Positions 34,393-43,538 of a stretch of DNA of 64,000 nt are shown one piece after another. Under the pieces are notes generated by a model. It did no database searches and was not told the origin of the DNA. It saw nothing but the letters and a program-made list of their open reading frames with translations. Made by a program: the position numbers and the translations under genes. Position 1 is the first letter of the stretch. Each line of letters begins with the position of its first letter. This DNA comes from an uncultured Acetatifactor sp. (GTDB lineage Bacteria; Bacillota; Clostridia; Lachnospirales; Lachnospiraceae): NCBI GenBank assembly GCA_947630715.1, contig CANRIP010000007.1:1-64000 (forward strand), in the 5' to 3' direction.

Positions 34393-35214
34393 TTATATCT
34401 CAATGTTCGTGATGGAGTTGGACCACACCGCCCCCACCAGGATCAGGGCCAGCGCCACCGTTGCCACCAGCCGCCCTGCCAGGGTGGTAAAGATGGGATC
34501 CATGAATCCGTCCGTGGTCACCGTCATAAACAGGGTCAGAAGGATCGGCATCACCGTCACTACCTTCTGCTCCATTTTCTTGCCGGATAAGGTGGTATCC
34601 ATCTCCGTCTCAATTTCAATTTTGTCCGCGATCACGTCCGTTGTCTGACGGATAATCTGAACCAGATTACCGCCCGTGCGCTTGGACACTTCAAAAATAT
34701 CCGCGAAGGTTTTTACATCCTCCAGACCGCTGCGCTCCGCAAACTCCGCAAAGATGTCCTCAATATTCTGATTCAGGGAAACCCGGCTGATCATCAGATC
34801 CAGCTCCTCCACAATGAAAACATTGCTCTCACCGTATTGATTGACCATATCGTCCCGGGCCACCTCCAGGGCCTTTTCCACAGAGTTGCCGGCGCTGACC
34901 GCGGAGGAAAGGCTGTAAAGCATGTCCTTAAACTGAAGGGTCAGGGTCTTTTTCCGCTTGCGGATGATGTTCTTTGTCTGCATCTTGGGAAATTTCACCG
35001 CCAGACACGCAAACAAAAGGGAAATGATCACGCTGTGGTAAAAGATGTATCCCAGGGCAAAGAGCCCGATCCCCGCCGCCAGGGTATACAGCGCCTTTTC
35101 CCTTGCGGACATATGGTACACGTTGTAATTTGTGGCTCCGTTGTAATCCTTCTCCGGCATTTCCTGTTTCTTTTTCTTTTTTTCTTTTACCGGCTTTTCC
35201 TTCTTTTCTTTCAT
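34393..35214 (-). CDS. tadB: Tad pilus membrane platform protein TadB
   Basis: The 273-residue T2SSF-domain protein (about 100-225; LSSAVSAGNSVEKALEVARDD) has membrane helices at about 38-65 and at the C-terminus. The first 22 residues are extremely lysine-rich (KEKKEKPVKEKKKKK), an unusual cytoplasmic tail that may touch the membrane or the ATPase. It is 9 bp downstream of tadA. Confidence 0.92.
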   Translation of the reverse strand: MKEKKEKPVKEKKKKKQEMPEKDYNGATNYNVYHMSAREKALYTLAAGIGLFALGYIFYHSVIISLLFACLAVKFPKMQTKNIIRKRKKTLTLQFKDMLYSLSSAVSAGNSVEKALEVARDDMVNQYGESNVFIVEELDLMISRVSLNQNIEDIFAEFAERSGLEDVKTFADIFEVSKRTGGNLVQIIRQTTDVIADKIEIETEMDTTLSGKKMEQKVVTVMPILLTLFMTVTTDGFMDPIFTTLAGRLVATVALALILVGAVWSNSITNIEI

Positions 35215-35223
35215 TGTGCCGCG

Positions 35224-36486
35224 TCACCTCGCTTCCACGCCCTGGTTCCCCGTCTCCGTCTTCCAGGGGATTCCCGACATTTCAAATTTATGTATGTTCT
35301 GCATGTCATTCACCTTTTCCAGCTTTCCCGTCAGCTTTCCGGCGGCGTCCTTTCCCTGGATCCGGTATTCATACAGCGGGTTGATGTGATACGTCCCGTT
35401 CTCATACCCCAAAATTTCCACGATATTCAGTGTTTTTCTCGACTTGTCGCTCATCCTTCCCAGATGCACGATAATATCGATAGCGGAAGAAATCTGCTGG
35501 CGTATGGCGTCCATGGGGAAATCCGCCCCCGTCAGCACCATCGTCTCCAGACGGGAGAGCATATCCGCGGGAGAATTCGCATGTCCGGTGGAGAGGGAGC
35601 CGTCATGTCCGGTATTCATCGCCTGGAGCATGTCCAGCGCCTCCGCGCCACGCACCTCGCCCACCACAATCCGCTCCGGCCTCATACGCAGGGACGATTT
35701 GATCAGATCCCGAATGGTGATCGCCCCTTTCCCTTCCGTGTTGGCGTTTCTGGTTTCCATGCGGACCAGGTTATGTACGCTCTGAATCTGAAGCTCCGCG
35801 GAATCCTCAATCGTAATGATACGCTCGTCCTCCGGAATGAAGTTGGAAAGCGCGTTCAGAAACGTTGTCTTTCCTGAGCCGGTTCCTCCGCTGACAAAAA
35901 TGTTGTATTTCGCCCTCACGCATTGCCTCAAAAAATCCGCCGCCTCCTGGGAAATGGCGCCCCAGCCGATCAGATCCTCAAAACTGATGACCTTTTCCGG
36001 GAATTTACGGATTGTGACAATGGGCCCGTTCAGCGCAATGGGCGCCAGCACAATGTTGACTCGGGAGCCGTCCTCCAGCCTGGCATCACAGATGGGATTG
36101 GCGCTGTCCACCGTCCTGTTCACCCGGTAGACAATCCGCTGGATAATGTCCTCCAGCTCCTTCTGGTCTTTGAAGTGTTCTCCGGTTTCGTAAAGCCGTC
36201 CCGCCTTTTCTATAAAGATGTGATCCGGCCCGTTAATCATGATCTCCGTGATGCTCTTATCATCCAGCAGCGGCTGCAGAACGCCCAGCCGGCGCATAGA
36301 ATTGAAGACATGATTGATGATCTCCAGTCTTTCGCTGACGCTGATATATCTGTCTCCAATCAGTTCCTCCAGATACCTCCCTGCCGTATCCTTGATATCG
36401 GTATCGCTGATATCCTTACGGTTTTCCATGTTTCGCTTTGTTTTCTGGATGATTTCCTCCAGCATTTCTTCGGACACAGCGGACAT
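35224..36486 (-). CDS. tadA: Tad pilus assembly ATPase
   Basis: This is a CpaF/TadA secretion ATPase of 420 residues that powers Flp pilus polymerisation. It has an N-terminal helical domain, Walker A GTGSGKTT (201-208), Asp box and Walker B region (RPERIVVGEVRG) and His box (GHDGSLSTGHANS). Start 36486 is preceded by GGGGGGTG. It follows the tadZ gene by 34 bp. Confidence 0.95.
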   Translation of the reverse strand: MSAVSEEMLEEIIQKTKRNMENRKDISDTDIKDTAGRYLEELIGDRYISVSERLEIINHVFNSMRRLGVLQPLLDDKSITEIMINGPDHIFIEKAGRLYETGEHFKDQKELEDIIQRIVYRVNRTVDSANPICDARLEDGSRVNIVLAPIALNGPIVTIRKFPEKVISFEDLIGWGAISQEAADFLRQCVRAKYNIFVSGGTGSGKTTFLNALSNFIPEDERIITIEDSAELQIQSVHNLVRMETRNANTEGKGAITIRDLIKSSLRMRPERIVVGEVRGAEALDMLQAMNTGHDGSLSTGHANSPADMLSRLETMVLTGADFPMDAIRQQISSAIDIIVHLGRMSDKSRKTLNIVEILGYENGTYHINPLYEYRIQGKDAAGKLTGKLEKVNDMQNIHKFEMSGIPWKTETGNQGVEAR

Positions 36487-36520
36487 ACGGTTTCACCCCC
36501 CTGATACGATTCCGCGGCAG

Positions 36521-37567
36521 TTACCTCTCCGCGGCGGCTACGATCTCCCTGCACTTTTCATAAAAATCCCTGTTCCCTGCCAGAACCGTCTCCACATCCG
36601 CTCCGTGATCCAGACTGTCGGACCAGGGAACCCGAATCGCATCCTTGTCCTCCTGCCTGACCTTGCATTTATTGATCACAAAATAAGCCCGTGACAGAAA
36701 GTCCGCCTTTTCAGCGCTTCTGTCATGGCGCAGCCTTTCCATTTTGCCCCGCCCTGTCTCCGTATCGTCAAACACCCAGAAACTGTGATCCGCCATCTCC
36801 AGGACCCGCCTGTTGCGGGAATTCAGGCCGCCGGACAAATCCACGAAGATCAGATCCGCGCCGCTGACTTGCCGCAGGGTTTTCAGCATTTTTTCGATAT
36901 GATCCGCGCTCAGATCCGCCAGATCTTCATAGTTTTCCATCATCGGCATCACGGACACGTTTCTCGAGTCCCTGACCAGCCCGTTGGTCAGATACGCGGC
37001 AAGATCCCGGTCATCGTTCAGCGCCAGCAGCACCTCCTCCATCCGGATCCTGAAATCCGCCTGATACAAATGTCCCGTATACCCAAACTCCTCCAGATTC
37101 AAATACACGCTGGCGCCCCTTGCCGCGCAGAGCAGCGCGCACACATAGGCCAGAGTGGTCTTCCCGGTTCCGCCCTGGGGAGAGTAAAACGCGATAATAC
37201 GGCTGCCCTGTTCTTCGGAAACCGTCTGTTTCCCGCTGGCCGCCGATATGATCTTGCGGAGATCTCCCAGAATGTCCATTCCCCTCTGATAAATGTTCAA
37301 TTCATGGCCGCCGTTTTCCGGATCCGCCACCGTGCGGTTGGAAATGCCGATCCGCAGCATGCCCGGACGGCTGGCGGCGCTATCTTTCAAAAATCCTTCA
37401 TCGGCCAGCAGGACGTCCACAGAATTGGATTGCAAAACCGCCGCGGCTTTTTCCTGATCCGGGTAAAACGCGAAATCAAAACCGCCGGGATCCGAATTCA
37501 TCACATAATTGCTCAGACAATCCAGAAAATATTGATTTTTGCTGTAAATCAGTACATTCGTCTTCAT
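36521..37567 (-). CDS. tadZ: TadZ/CpaE-like localisation ATPase
   Basis: The 348-residue protein has a receiver-like N-terminal domain (about 1-115) and a MinD/ParA-type ATPase domain with the deviant P-loop SPQGGTGKTTLA (about 129-140). TadZ proteins set the cellular position of the pilus machine. I start at ATG 37567, behind GAGAGG. It is the first gene of the Tad operon, and the first LRR gene ends 56 bp upstream; I see no clear promoter in that gap. Confidence 0.87.
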   Translation of the reverse strand: MKTNVLIYSKNQYFLDCLSNYVMNSDPGGFDFAFYPDQEKAAAVLQSNSVDVLLADEGFLKDSAASRPGMLRIGISNRTVADPENGGHELNIYQRGMDILGDLRKIISAASGKQTVSEEQGSRIIAFYSPQGGTGKTTLAYVCALLCAARGASVYLNLEEFGYTGHLYQADFRIRMEEVLLALNDDRDLAAYLTNGLVRDSRNVSVMPMMENYEDLADLSADHIEKMLKTLRQVSGADLIFVDLSGGLNSRNRRVLEMADHSFWVFDDTETGRGKMERLRHDRSAEKADFLSRAYFVINKCKVRQEDKDAIRVPWSDSLDHGADVETVLAGNRDFYEKCREIVAAAER

Positions 37568-37623
37568 CTTAACCTCTCGTTTGCTGCGGAATTTATTGTT
37601 ATGCTGCATTTCCCCGTGGGGCG

Positions 37624-38949
37624 TTACTGAGATACATAACCGGATACATAACCGCCATTCTCCTTGATAAAGTCTACGGGAGAATAGTCGGTGATAGGGT
37701 TAAAATCCAGAGTGAGCCAACGCAGATTCGTCAAACCCGATAGATTGCTGATATCTGTGATCTGGTTGCTTTCCAAACCTAAGGCTTGCAAATTCGTCAA
37801 ACCCGATAGATTGCTGATATCTGTGATCTGGTTGCTTTCCAAATATAAGTCTTGCAAATTTGTCAAACCCGATAGACTACTGATATCCGTGATCTGGTTA
37901 TCTCCCAACTCTAAAGCAGTCAAATTCGTCAAACCTCTTAAGCTGCTGATATCAGTGATTTGGTTAAAATCCAAAAGTAATATCTCCAAATTTGTCAAAT
38001 TAGACAGACTGCTGATATCAGTGATTTGGTTATAATCCAAATATAAGTTAGTCAAATTTGTCAAATTAGACAGACTGCTGATATCCGTGATCGAGTTCAT
38101 ACTCAAATTTAATGTTTCCAAATTTGTCAAACTCGATAGACTGCTGATATCTGTGATCTGGTTTTCAGACAAACCTAAGTCTTGCAAATTTGTCAAACCC
38201 GATAAACTGCTGATATCCGTGATCTCGTTGTCATACAAATATAATGTTTCCAAATTTGTCAAACTCGATAGACTGCTGATATCCGTGATCTCGTTGTAAG
38301 ACAAAGCTAAAGTCTGCAAGTTTGTCAGATACGCTAAGCTGCTGATATCCTTTATACCTTTGCTACTTAGTATCAACTCGGTGATATCTTTCACATCCCC
38401 GCAAGTGATATCCCCCGTAGCAATCCCTATCTGCTCCCGCATAGCTTGTTCCAGATTTTCATCCTGCCATGAGATCACATAATCATCCGGCCATTGTGCC
38501 GGCAGGGTTTCCGGGGGTTCTGTGGATTCCGGAGTTTCCGCAGGTTCCGGAGTCTGCGCGGAGGCTGTCTCCTGCTCCATGGCCTGGATCAGCAGTTCCA
38601 CTTCATCCTGCTTTGCCTGGATTTCCTGGGACTGGGTCTGGGTATAGCCTTCCGCCAGCACTTCCTGGGCTTTCTGCGGTTCTTCCATGGCAATGTATAC
38701 GTCTGCCAGCCCTATGTAAGCCTCCACGTTCTTCGGGTCTATGGCAATGGCGGCCTCATATGCCGCTATGGCGTTCTCATAGTCCAGTTCCGCCAGATAC
38801 CGGGCGCCCATTTCCAACTGCTCCGCCAGATTTCCGCCTTTTTTCCCGCCCGCGCTGGCTAAAACAACGCAGAGTGCGGCAACGCACAGCGCCGCCGCCA
38901 CTACCGCAATGACAATGATTTTTCGGTTAAATTTTTTTTCTGATTTCAT
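37624..38949 (-). CDS. Anchored TPR/leucine-rich-repeat protein (paralogue 1)
   Basis: The 441-residue protein starts with a basic stretch and a membrane helix (about 10-33, no lipobox). A TPR pair follows (about 40-105; YENAIAAYEAAIAIDPKNVEAYIGLADVYIAM), then a Thr/Pro/Glu-rich linker (about 125-150). About ten leucine-rich repeats of 22 residues make up the rest (consensus LTNLxxLxLxxNxITDISSLSG, SDS22/internalin class). The LRR domain should face outward. It is the nearest of three tandem paralogues to the Tad operon. The ATG at 38949 is 12 nt from GGAGGA, a rather long spacing. Confidence 0.88.
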   Translation of the reverse strand: MKSEKKFNRKIIVIAVVAAALCVAALCVVLASAGGKKGGNLAEQLEMGARYLAELDYENAIAAYEAAIAIDPKNVEAYIGLADVYIAMEEPQKAQEVLAEGYTQTQSQEIQAKQDEVELLIQAMEQETASAQTPEPAETPESTEPPETLPAQWPDDYVISWQDENLEQAMREQIGIATGDITCGDVKDITELILSSKGIKDISSLAYLTNLQTLALSYNEITDISSLSSLTNLETLYLYDNEITDISSLSGLTNLQDLGLSENQITDISSLSSLTNLETLNLSMNSITDISSLSNLTNLTNLYLDYNQITDISSLSNLTNLEILLLDFNQITDISSLRGLTNLTALELGDNQITDISSLSGLTNLQDLYLESNQITDISNLSGLTNLQALGLESNQITDISNLSGLTNLRWLTLDFNPITDYSPVDFIKENGGYVSGYVSQ

Positions 38950-39274
38950 AGTGTCAATGAATTCCTCCCCGTGAAAATTCTCCCCTTAGAAATTTGTTTG
39001 CTTTGAAACCGGCGTTTTGCCTGTTTCCCTGAGGACAAATTCCTGTCCCGCTTGCAGATTTTGTCAAAATATGCAATTTTTCGTCCTCATTTTACCCCCC
39101 CGAAGTCTTTTGTCAAGCAACAGACCCTTTGAGTATAAATTCAGACCCTTTGAGTATAAATTCTGATGCGGGCACGGGCGCAAGCCGGGCAACCATGCGG
39201 GGCCAGTATTCATTGATGTTTTCTTTGTTTCTCTTTCATCAAGTGCTTACGCGGTAGGGCATCACTTATTTACA
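38950..39274. other. Intergenic region between LRR paralogues 1 and 2
   Basis: This 325-bp gap holds the leader and promoter of paralogue 1 (38950-39116), two direct 21-bp repeats (39121-39141 and 39142-39162, containing CCCTTTGAGTATAAATT), and a block of about 80 bp (39178-39257) that recurs almost unchanged at 40920-41003 after paralogue 3. It has no open frame with a ribosome binding site. The shared blocks show that the gene and flanks were duplicated together. Confidence 0.8.
39089..39116 (-). promoter_or_regulatory. Promoter of LRR paralogue 1
   Basis: TTGACA (39111-39116) and TAAAAT (39089-39094) are spaced by 16 bp including a run of seven G on the minus strand. The same boxes, spacing and G-run occur before paralogues 2 and 3. 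The leader to the ATG is about 135 nt. Confidence 0.8.
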
Positions 39275-40714
39275 CTACCACGTTACAGTAACAGTACCGC
39301 CATTCTCCGTGATAAAATCTACGGGAGAATAATCGGTGATAGGATTACTGTATAAAGTAAGCTCTTGCAGATTCGTCAAACCTCTTAAGCTGCTGATATC
39401 CGTGATCTGGTTAAATTGCAAATGTAACTCAGTCAAATTTGCCAAACCCGATAGACTGCTAATATCTGTGATCTGGTTATCTCCCAACGCTAAAACAGTC
39501 AAATTCGTCAAACCCGATAGATTGCTGATATCTGTGATCTGGTTATCAACCAAATATAATGATTCCAAATTCGTCAAACCCGATAAATTGCTGATATCTG
39601 TGATCTGGTTATCGTTTAAATTTAAGTAAGTCAAATTCGTCAAACCCGATAGACTACTGATATCCGTGATCTGGGTAAGGCTTAAATTTAAGTAAGTCAA
39701 ATTCGTCAAACCTGATAGACTGCTAATATCAGCAATATTATAAGAATCATGTATAGTTAATTCTGTTAAATTTGTCAAACCCGATAGACTACTGATATCC
39801 GTGATGATCGAGTTTTCACTCAAATATAATGTTTCCAAATTTGTCAAACCCGATAGGCCGCTGATATCCGTGAGCTGGTGGTTAGCATCCAGATATAATT
39901 CCTTCAAATTTGTCAAACCCGATAAACTGCTGATATCCGTGATCGAGTTTTCACCCAAATATAAGTTAGTCAAATTTGTCAAATTAGACAGACTGCTGAT
40001 ATCCGTAATCTGATTAGTCGCCAAAACTAAGTAAGTCAATTTTGTCAAACTCGATAGACTGCTGATATCCGTGATCTCGTTGTCATACAACTCTAAAGTC
40101 TGCAAGTTTGTCAGATACGCTAAGCTGCTGATATCCTTTATACCTTTGCTATTTAGTATCAACTCGGTGATATCTTTCACATCCCCGTAAGTGATATCCC
40201 CCGTAGCAATCCCTACCTGCTCCCGTATGGCTTGTTCCAGGTTCTCATCCTGCCATGAGATCACGTAATCATCCGACCATTGTGCCGGCAGGGTTTCCGG
40301 AGTTTCCGTGGATTCCAGGGTCTGATCGGATGCCGTCTCCTGCTCCATGGCCTGGATCAGCAGTTCCACTTCATCCTGCTTTGCCTGGATTTCCTGGGAC
40401 TGGGTCTGGGTATAGCCTTCCGCCAGCACTTCCTGGGCTTTCTGCGGTTCTTCCATGGCAATGTATACGTCTGCCAGCCCTATGTAAGCCTCCACGTTCT
40501 TCGGGTCTATGGCAATGGCGGCCTCATATGCCGCTATGGCGTTCTCATAGTCCAGTTCCGCCAGATACCGGGCGCCCATTTCCAACTGCTCGGCCAGATT
40601 GCCGCCCTTTTTCCCGCCCACGCCAATTAAGACGGCGCAGAGTGCGGCAACGCACAGCGCCGCCACCACCGCAATGACAATGATTTTTGGGGTAAATTTG
40701 TTTTCTGATTTCAT
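39275..40714 (-). CDS. Anchored TPR/leucine-rich-repeat protein (paralogue 2)
   Basis: The 479-residue protein has the same layout as its neighbours: N-terminal membrane helix (about 10-32), TPR pair (about 40-105), short acidic linker, and about twelve 22-residue LRRs of the ITDISSLSGLTNL type. Two LRR units carry one-residue length changes (NHQLTDISGL, NSIITDISSL), which would perturb the solenoid. The first 130 residues are nearly identical to paralogue 1, implying recent duplication or gene conversion. It ends DFITENGGTVTVTW. Confidence 0.88.
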   Translation of the reverse strand: MKSENKFTPKIIVIAVVAALCVAALCAVLIGVGGKKGGNLAEQLEMGARYLAELDYENAIAAYEAAIAIDPKNVEAYIGLADVYIAMEEPQKAQEVLAEGYTQTQSQEIQAKQDEVELLIQAMEQETASDQTLESTETPETLPAQWSDDYVISWQDENLEQAIREQVGIATGDITYGDVKDITELILNSKGIKDISSLAYLTNLQTLELYDNEITDISSLSSLTKLTYLVLATNQITDISSLSNLTNLTNLYLGENSITDISSLSGLTNLKELYLDANHQLTDISGLSGLTNLETLYLSENSIITDISSLSGLTNLTELTIHDSYNIADISSLSGLTNLTYLNLSLTQITDISSLSGLTNLTYLNLNDNQITDISNLSGLTNLESLYLVDNQITDISNLSGLTNLTVLALGDNQITDISSLSGLANLTELHLQFNQITDISSLRGLTNLQELTLYSNPITDYSPVDFITENGGTVTVTW

Positions 40715-40853
40715 AGTGTCAATGAATTCCTCCCAGTGAAAATTCTTTCCTTGGAAATTTGTCTGTTTGGGAACCGGCGTTTTGCCGGATTTCCTAAAGA
40801 CAAATCCCCGTCCCGCTTGCAGATTTTGTCAAAATTTGCAATTTTTCGTTCCC

Positions 40854-40881
40854 ATTTTACCCCCCCGAGGTATTTTGTCAA
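40854..40881 (-). promoter_or_regulatory. Promoter of LRR paralogue 2
   Basis: TTGACA (40876-40881), 16-bp spacer with a G-run, TAAAAT (40854-40859), minus strand. It is identical in its core elements to the promoters of paralogues 1 and 3. The rest of the gap 40715-41006 is leader DNA and the block shared with 39178-39257. Confidence 0.8.
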
Positions 40882-41006
40882 GCAACAGACACTTTGGGTA
40901 AGAATTTCGATGCAAATACAGGCGCAAGCCGAGCAGCCGTGCGGGGCCAGTATTCATTGATGTTTTCTTTGTTTCTCTTTCATCAAGCGCTTACCGCGGT
41001 AAGGCG

Positions 41007-43241
41007 TTACTTACCTACATAACCATAACCTCCATTTTCCGTAATAAAGTCTACGGGAGAGTAGTCGGTGATAGGGTTATTATGCAGATTGAGCCAATGC
41101 AGATTCCTCAAACCCGATAGATTGCTGATATCTGTGATCTGGTTATCCCTCAAATCTAAAGTCACCAAAGTTTTCAAACCCGATAGACCGCTGACATCTG
41201 TGATCTGGTTACTACCTAAATATAAAGATGTCAATTTGGCAAAACCCGATAGATCGCTGATATCTGTGATCTGGTTACTACTTAAATCTAACAACGTCAA
41301 ATTGGCAAAACCCGATAGACCGTTGATATGCTTTATCTGGTTTTCATTCAGATATAAGTCCTTCAAATTTGTCAAACTCGATAGACTGCTGATATCCGTG
41401 ATCTGGTTACCATCCAATTGTAACTCAGTCAAATTCGTCAAACTCGATAGACTGCTGATATCCGTGATCTGGTTACCATCCAATTGTAACTCAGTCAAAT
41501 TCGTCAAACCCGATAGACTTTTGATATCCGTGATTTGGTTATCACCCAAATTTAAGGAAGTCAAATTTGTCAAATTAGACAGACTGCTGATATCCGTGAT
41601 CTCGCTGTCACACAACTCTAAAGTCTGCAAGTTTGTCAGATACGCTAAGCTGCTGATATCCTTTATATAGGTAGACCACAAGCTTAAAACAGTTAAATTC
41701 GTCAAACTCGATAAACTACTGATATCCGTGAACTGGTTTTCACCCAAATTTAAGGAAGTCAAATTTGTCAAATTAGACAGACTGCTGATATCCGTGATCT
41801 GGTTCACTCGCAAATCTAAGGAAGTCAAATTTGTCAAACTCGATAGACCACTGATATCCGTTATCTGGTTACTATACAAATCTAAGGAAGTCAAATTCGT
41901 CAAACTCGATAAACTACTGATATCCGTTATCTGGTTACTAGACAAATCTAAGGAAGTCAAATTCGTCAAACTCGATAGACCACTGATATCCGTGAGGTAC
42001 CTGTTATAAGACAAATCTAAGGAAGTCAAATTCGTCAAACTCGATAGACCACTGATATCCGTGATCTGGTTATCGTACAAATATAAGTTAGTCAAATTTG
42101 TCAAACCCGATAGACCACTGATATCCGTGATCAGGTTCCTAGACAAATTTAAGGAAGTCAAATTTGTTAAACTCGATAAACTACTGATATCCGTGATCAG
42201 GTTAGTAGACAAATCTAAGGAAGTCAAATTTGTTAAATACACTAAACTGCTAATATCCGTTATATGACATCCAGTTAGTGTCAACTCGGAAATATCTTTC
42301 ACATCCCCGTAAGTGATATCCCCCGTAGCAATCCCTACCTGCTTCCGTATGGCTTGTTCCAGGCTCTCATTCTTCCAGTCAATCACATAATCATCCGGCC
42401 ATTTCCCCGGCAAGGGCTCCGGCGCATCCGCGGGTTTCGGCGTGGACTCAGGAGCAGGCTCCGGCGTAGTCACCGGGGGCTGGGTCTGCACAGGAGTATT
42501 CGTCGGCTGTGGCTGAGGTGTAGAAGTAGCCGCTGGCTGCGACTCAGGCGCAACAGTAGCCGTGGGCTGCGACTCAGGCGCAACAGTAGCCGCCGGTTGT
42601 GATTGAGGTGCAACAGTAGCCGCCGGTTGTGATTGAGGTGCAGAAGTAGCCGCAGGCTGCGACTCAGGCAGAACGGTAGGCGTAGCCGTGGGTTTCGCCG
42701 TGGGAGTTGCCGTGGGTTTTGCAGTAGCCGCAGGAGTTTCCGTAGGCTCCGGTGTATCCGTGGATTCCGGGGTTTCCGTAGGCTCCTGAGTTTCCGCAGG
42801 TTCCGATGTATCCGTAGGCTCCGGCGTTTCCGCAGGTTCCGGAGTCTGCGCGGAGGCTGTCTCCTGCTCCATGGCCTGGATCAGCAGTTCCACTTCATCC
42901 TGCTTTGCCTGGATTTCCTGGGACTGGGTCTGGGTATAGCCTTCCGCCAGCACCTCCTGGGCTTTCTCCAACTCTCCCATGGCGATATACACGTCTGCCA
43001 GCCCTATGTAAGCTTCCACGTTCTTCGGGTCTATGGCAATGGCGGCCTCATATGCCGCTATGGCGTTCTCATAGTCCATCTCCGCCAGATACCGAGCGCC
43101 CATTTCCAACTGCTCCGCCAGATTTCCGCCTTTTTTCCCGCCCGCGCTGGCTAAGACAGCGCAGAGTACGGCAATGCACAGCGCCGCCGCCACTACCGCA
43201 ATGACAATGATTTTTCGGTTAAATTTCTTTTCTGATTTCAT
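41007..43241 (-). CDS. Anchored TPR/leucine-rich-repeat protein (paralogue 3, longest)
   Basis: The 744-residue protein starts at ATG 43241. It has a membrane helix (about 10-33), a TPR pair (about 40-105), then a long Thr/Pro/Ala/Gln stalk (about 125-285) with units of the type ESQPAATVAPQ. About eighteen LRRs of 22 residues follow. The stalk is absent from paralogues 1 and 2, so this one should project furthest from the membrane. Several adjacent LRR units are identical or nearly so at DNA level, showing recent expansion of 66-bp units. Confidence 0.88.
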   Translation of the reverse strand: MKSEKKFNRKIIVIAVVAAALCIAVLCAVLASAGGKKGGNLAEQLEMGARYLAEMDYENAIAAYEAAIAIDPKNVEAYIGLADVYIAMGELEKAQEVLAEGYTQTQSQEIQAKQDEVELLIQAMEQETASAQTPEPAETPEPTDTSEPAETQEPTETPESTDTPEPTETPAATAKPTATPTAKPTATPTVLPESQPAATSAPQSQPAATVAPQSQPAATVAPESQPTATVAPESQPAATSTPQPQPTNTPVQTQPPVTTPEPAPESTPKPADAPEPLPGKWPDDYVIDWKNESLEQAIRKQVGIATGDITYGDVKDISELTLTGCHITDISSLVYLTNLTSLDLSTNLITDISSLSSLTNLTSLNLSRNLITDISGLSGLTNLTNLYLYDNQITDISGLSSLTNLTSLDLSYNRYLTDISGLSSLTNLTSLDLSSNQITDISSLSSLTNLTSLDLYSNQITDISGLSSLTNLTSLDLRVNQITDISSLSNLTNLTSLNLGENQFTDISSLSSLTNLTVLSLWSTYIKDISSLAYLTNLQTLELCDSEITDISSLSNLTNLTSLNLGDNQITDIKSLSGLTNLTELQLDGNQITDISSLSSLTNLTELQLDGNQITDISSLSSLTNLKDLYLNENQIKHINGLSGFANLTLLDLSSNQITDISDLSGFAKLTSLYLGSNQITDVSGLSGLKTLVTLDLRDNQITDISNLSGLRNLHWLNLHNNPITDYSPVDFITENGGYGYVGK

Positions 43242-43313
43242 AGTGTCAATAAACTCCTCCCCGTGGATCTTCTCCCCTTGGAATTTTGTCGAAATTTGCA
43301 ATTTTTCGTTCCC

Positions 43314-43341
43314 ATTTTACCCCCCCGAAGTATTTTGTCAA
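43314..43341 (-). promoter_or_regulatory. Promoter of LRR paralogue 3
   Basis: TTGACA (43336-43341), 16-bp spacer with a G-run, TAAAAT (43314-43319), minus strand; the same module as before the other two paralogues. The leader is shorter here (about 70 nt). Confidence 0.8.
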
Positions 43342-43503
43342 GCAGCAGAATTTTTCTCACCGAAACGCTCCGGCATATGGCAGACACCGATCCTTTCCGA
43401 TGCCGCCATAGAACGCGGTGCCGCCTTGTTCGGAAAAGCCACTTTCGTCATGGACAGGGGGATATGGTGACAACAAGATGTTCTTTCAAGGAAAAGAAAA
43501 CAC

Positions 43504-43532
43504 TTGAAACTCCACACAGGATATGGTATATT
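43504..43532 (+). promoter_or_regulatory. Plus-strand promoter of a probable small RNA
   Basis: TTGAAA (43504-43509), 17-bp spacer, TATATT (43527-43532). It is one of very few plus-strand promoters in the window and points to a short structured region with a terminator, not to a gene. Confidence 0.75.
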
Positions 43533-43538
43533 GAACAT

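Noticed and set aside
37690-42300. CRISPR or satellite array at the LRR genes
   Set aside because: The 66-bp periodicity encodes 22-residue leucine-rich repeats in continuous frames with good starts.
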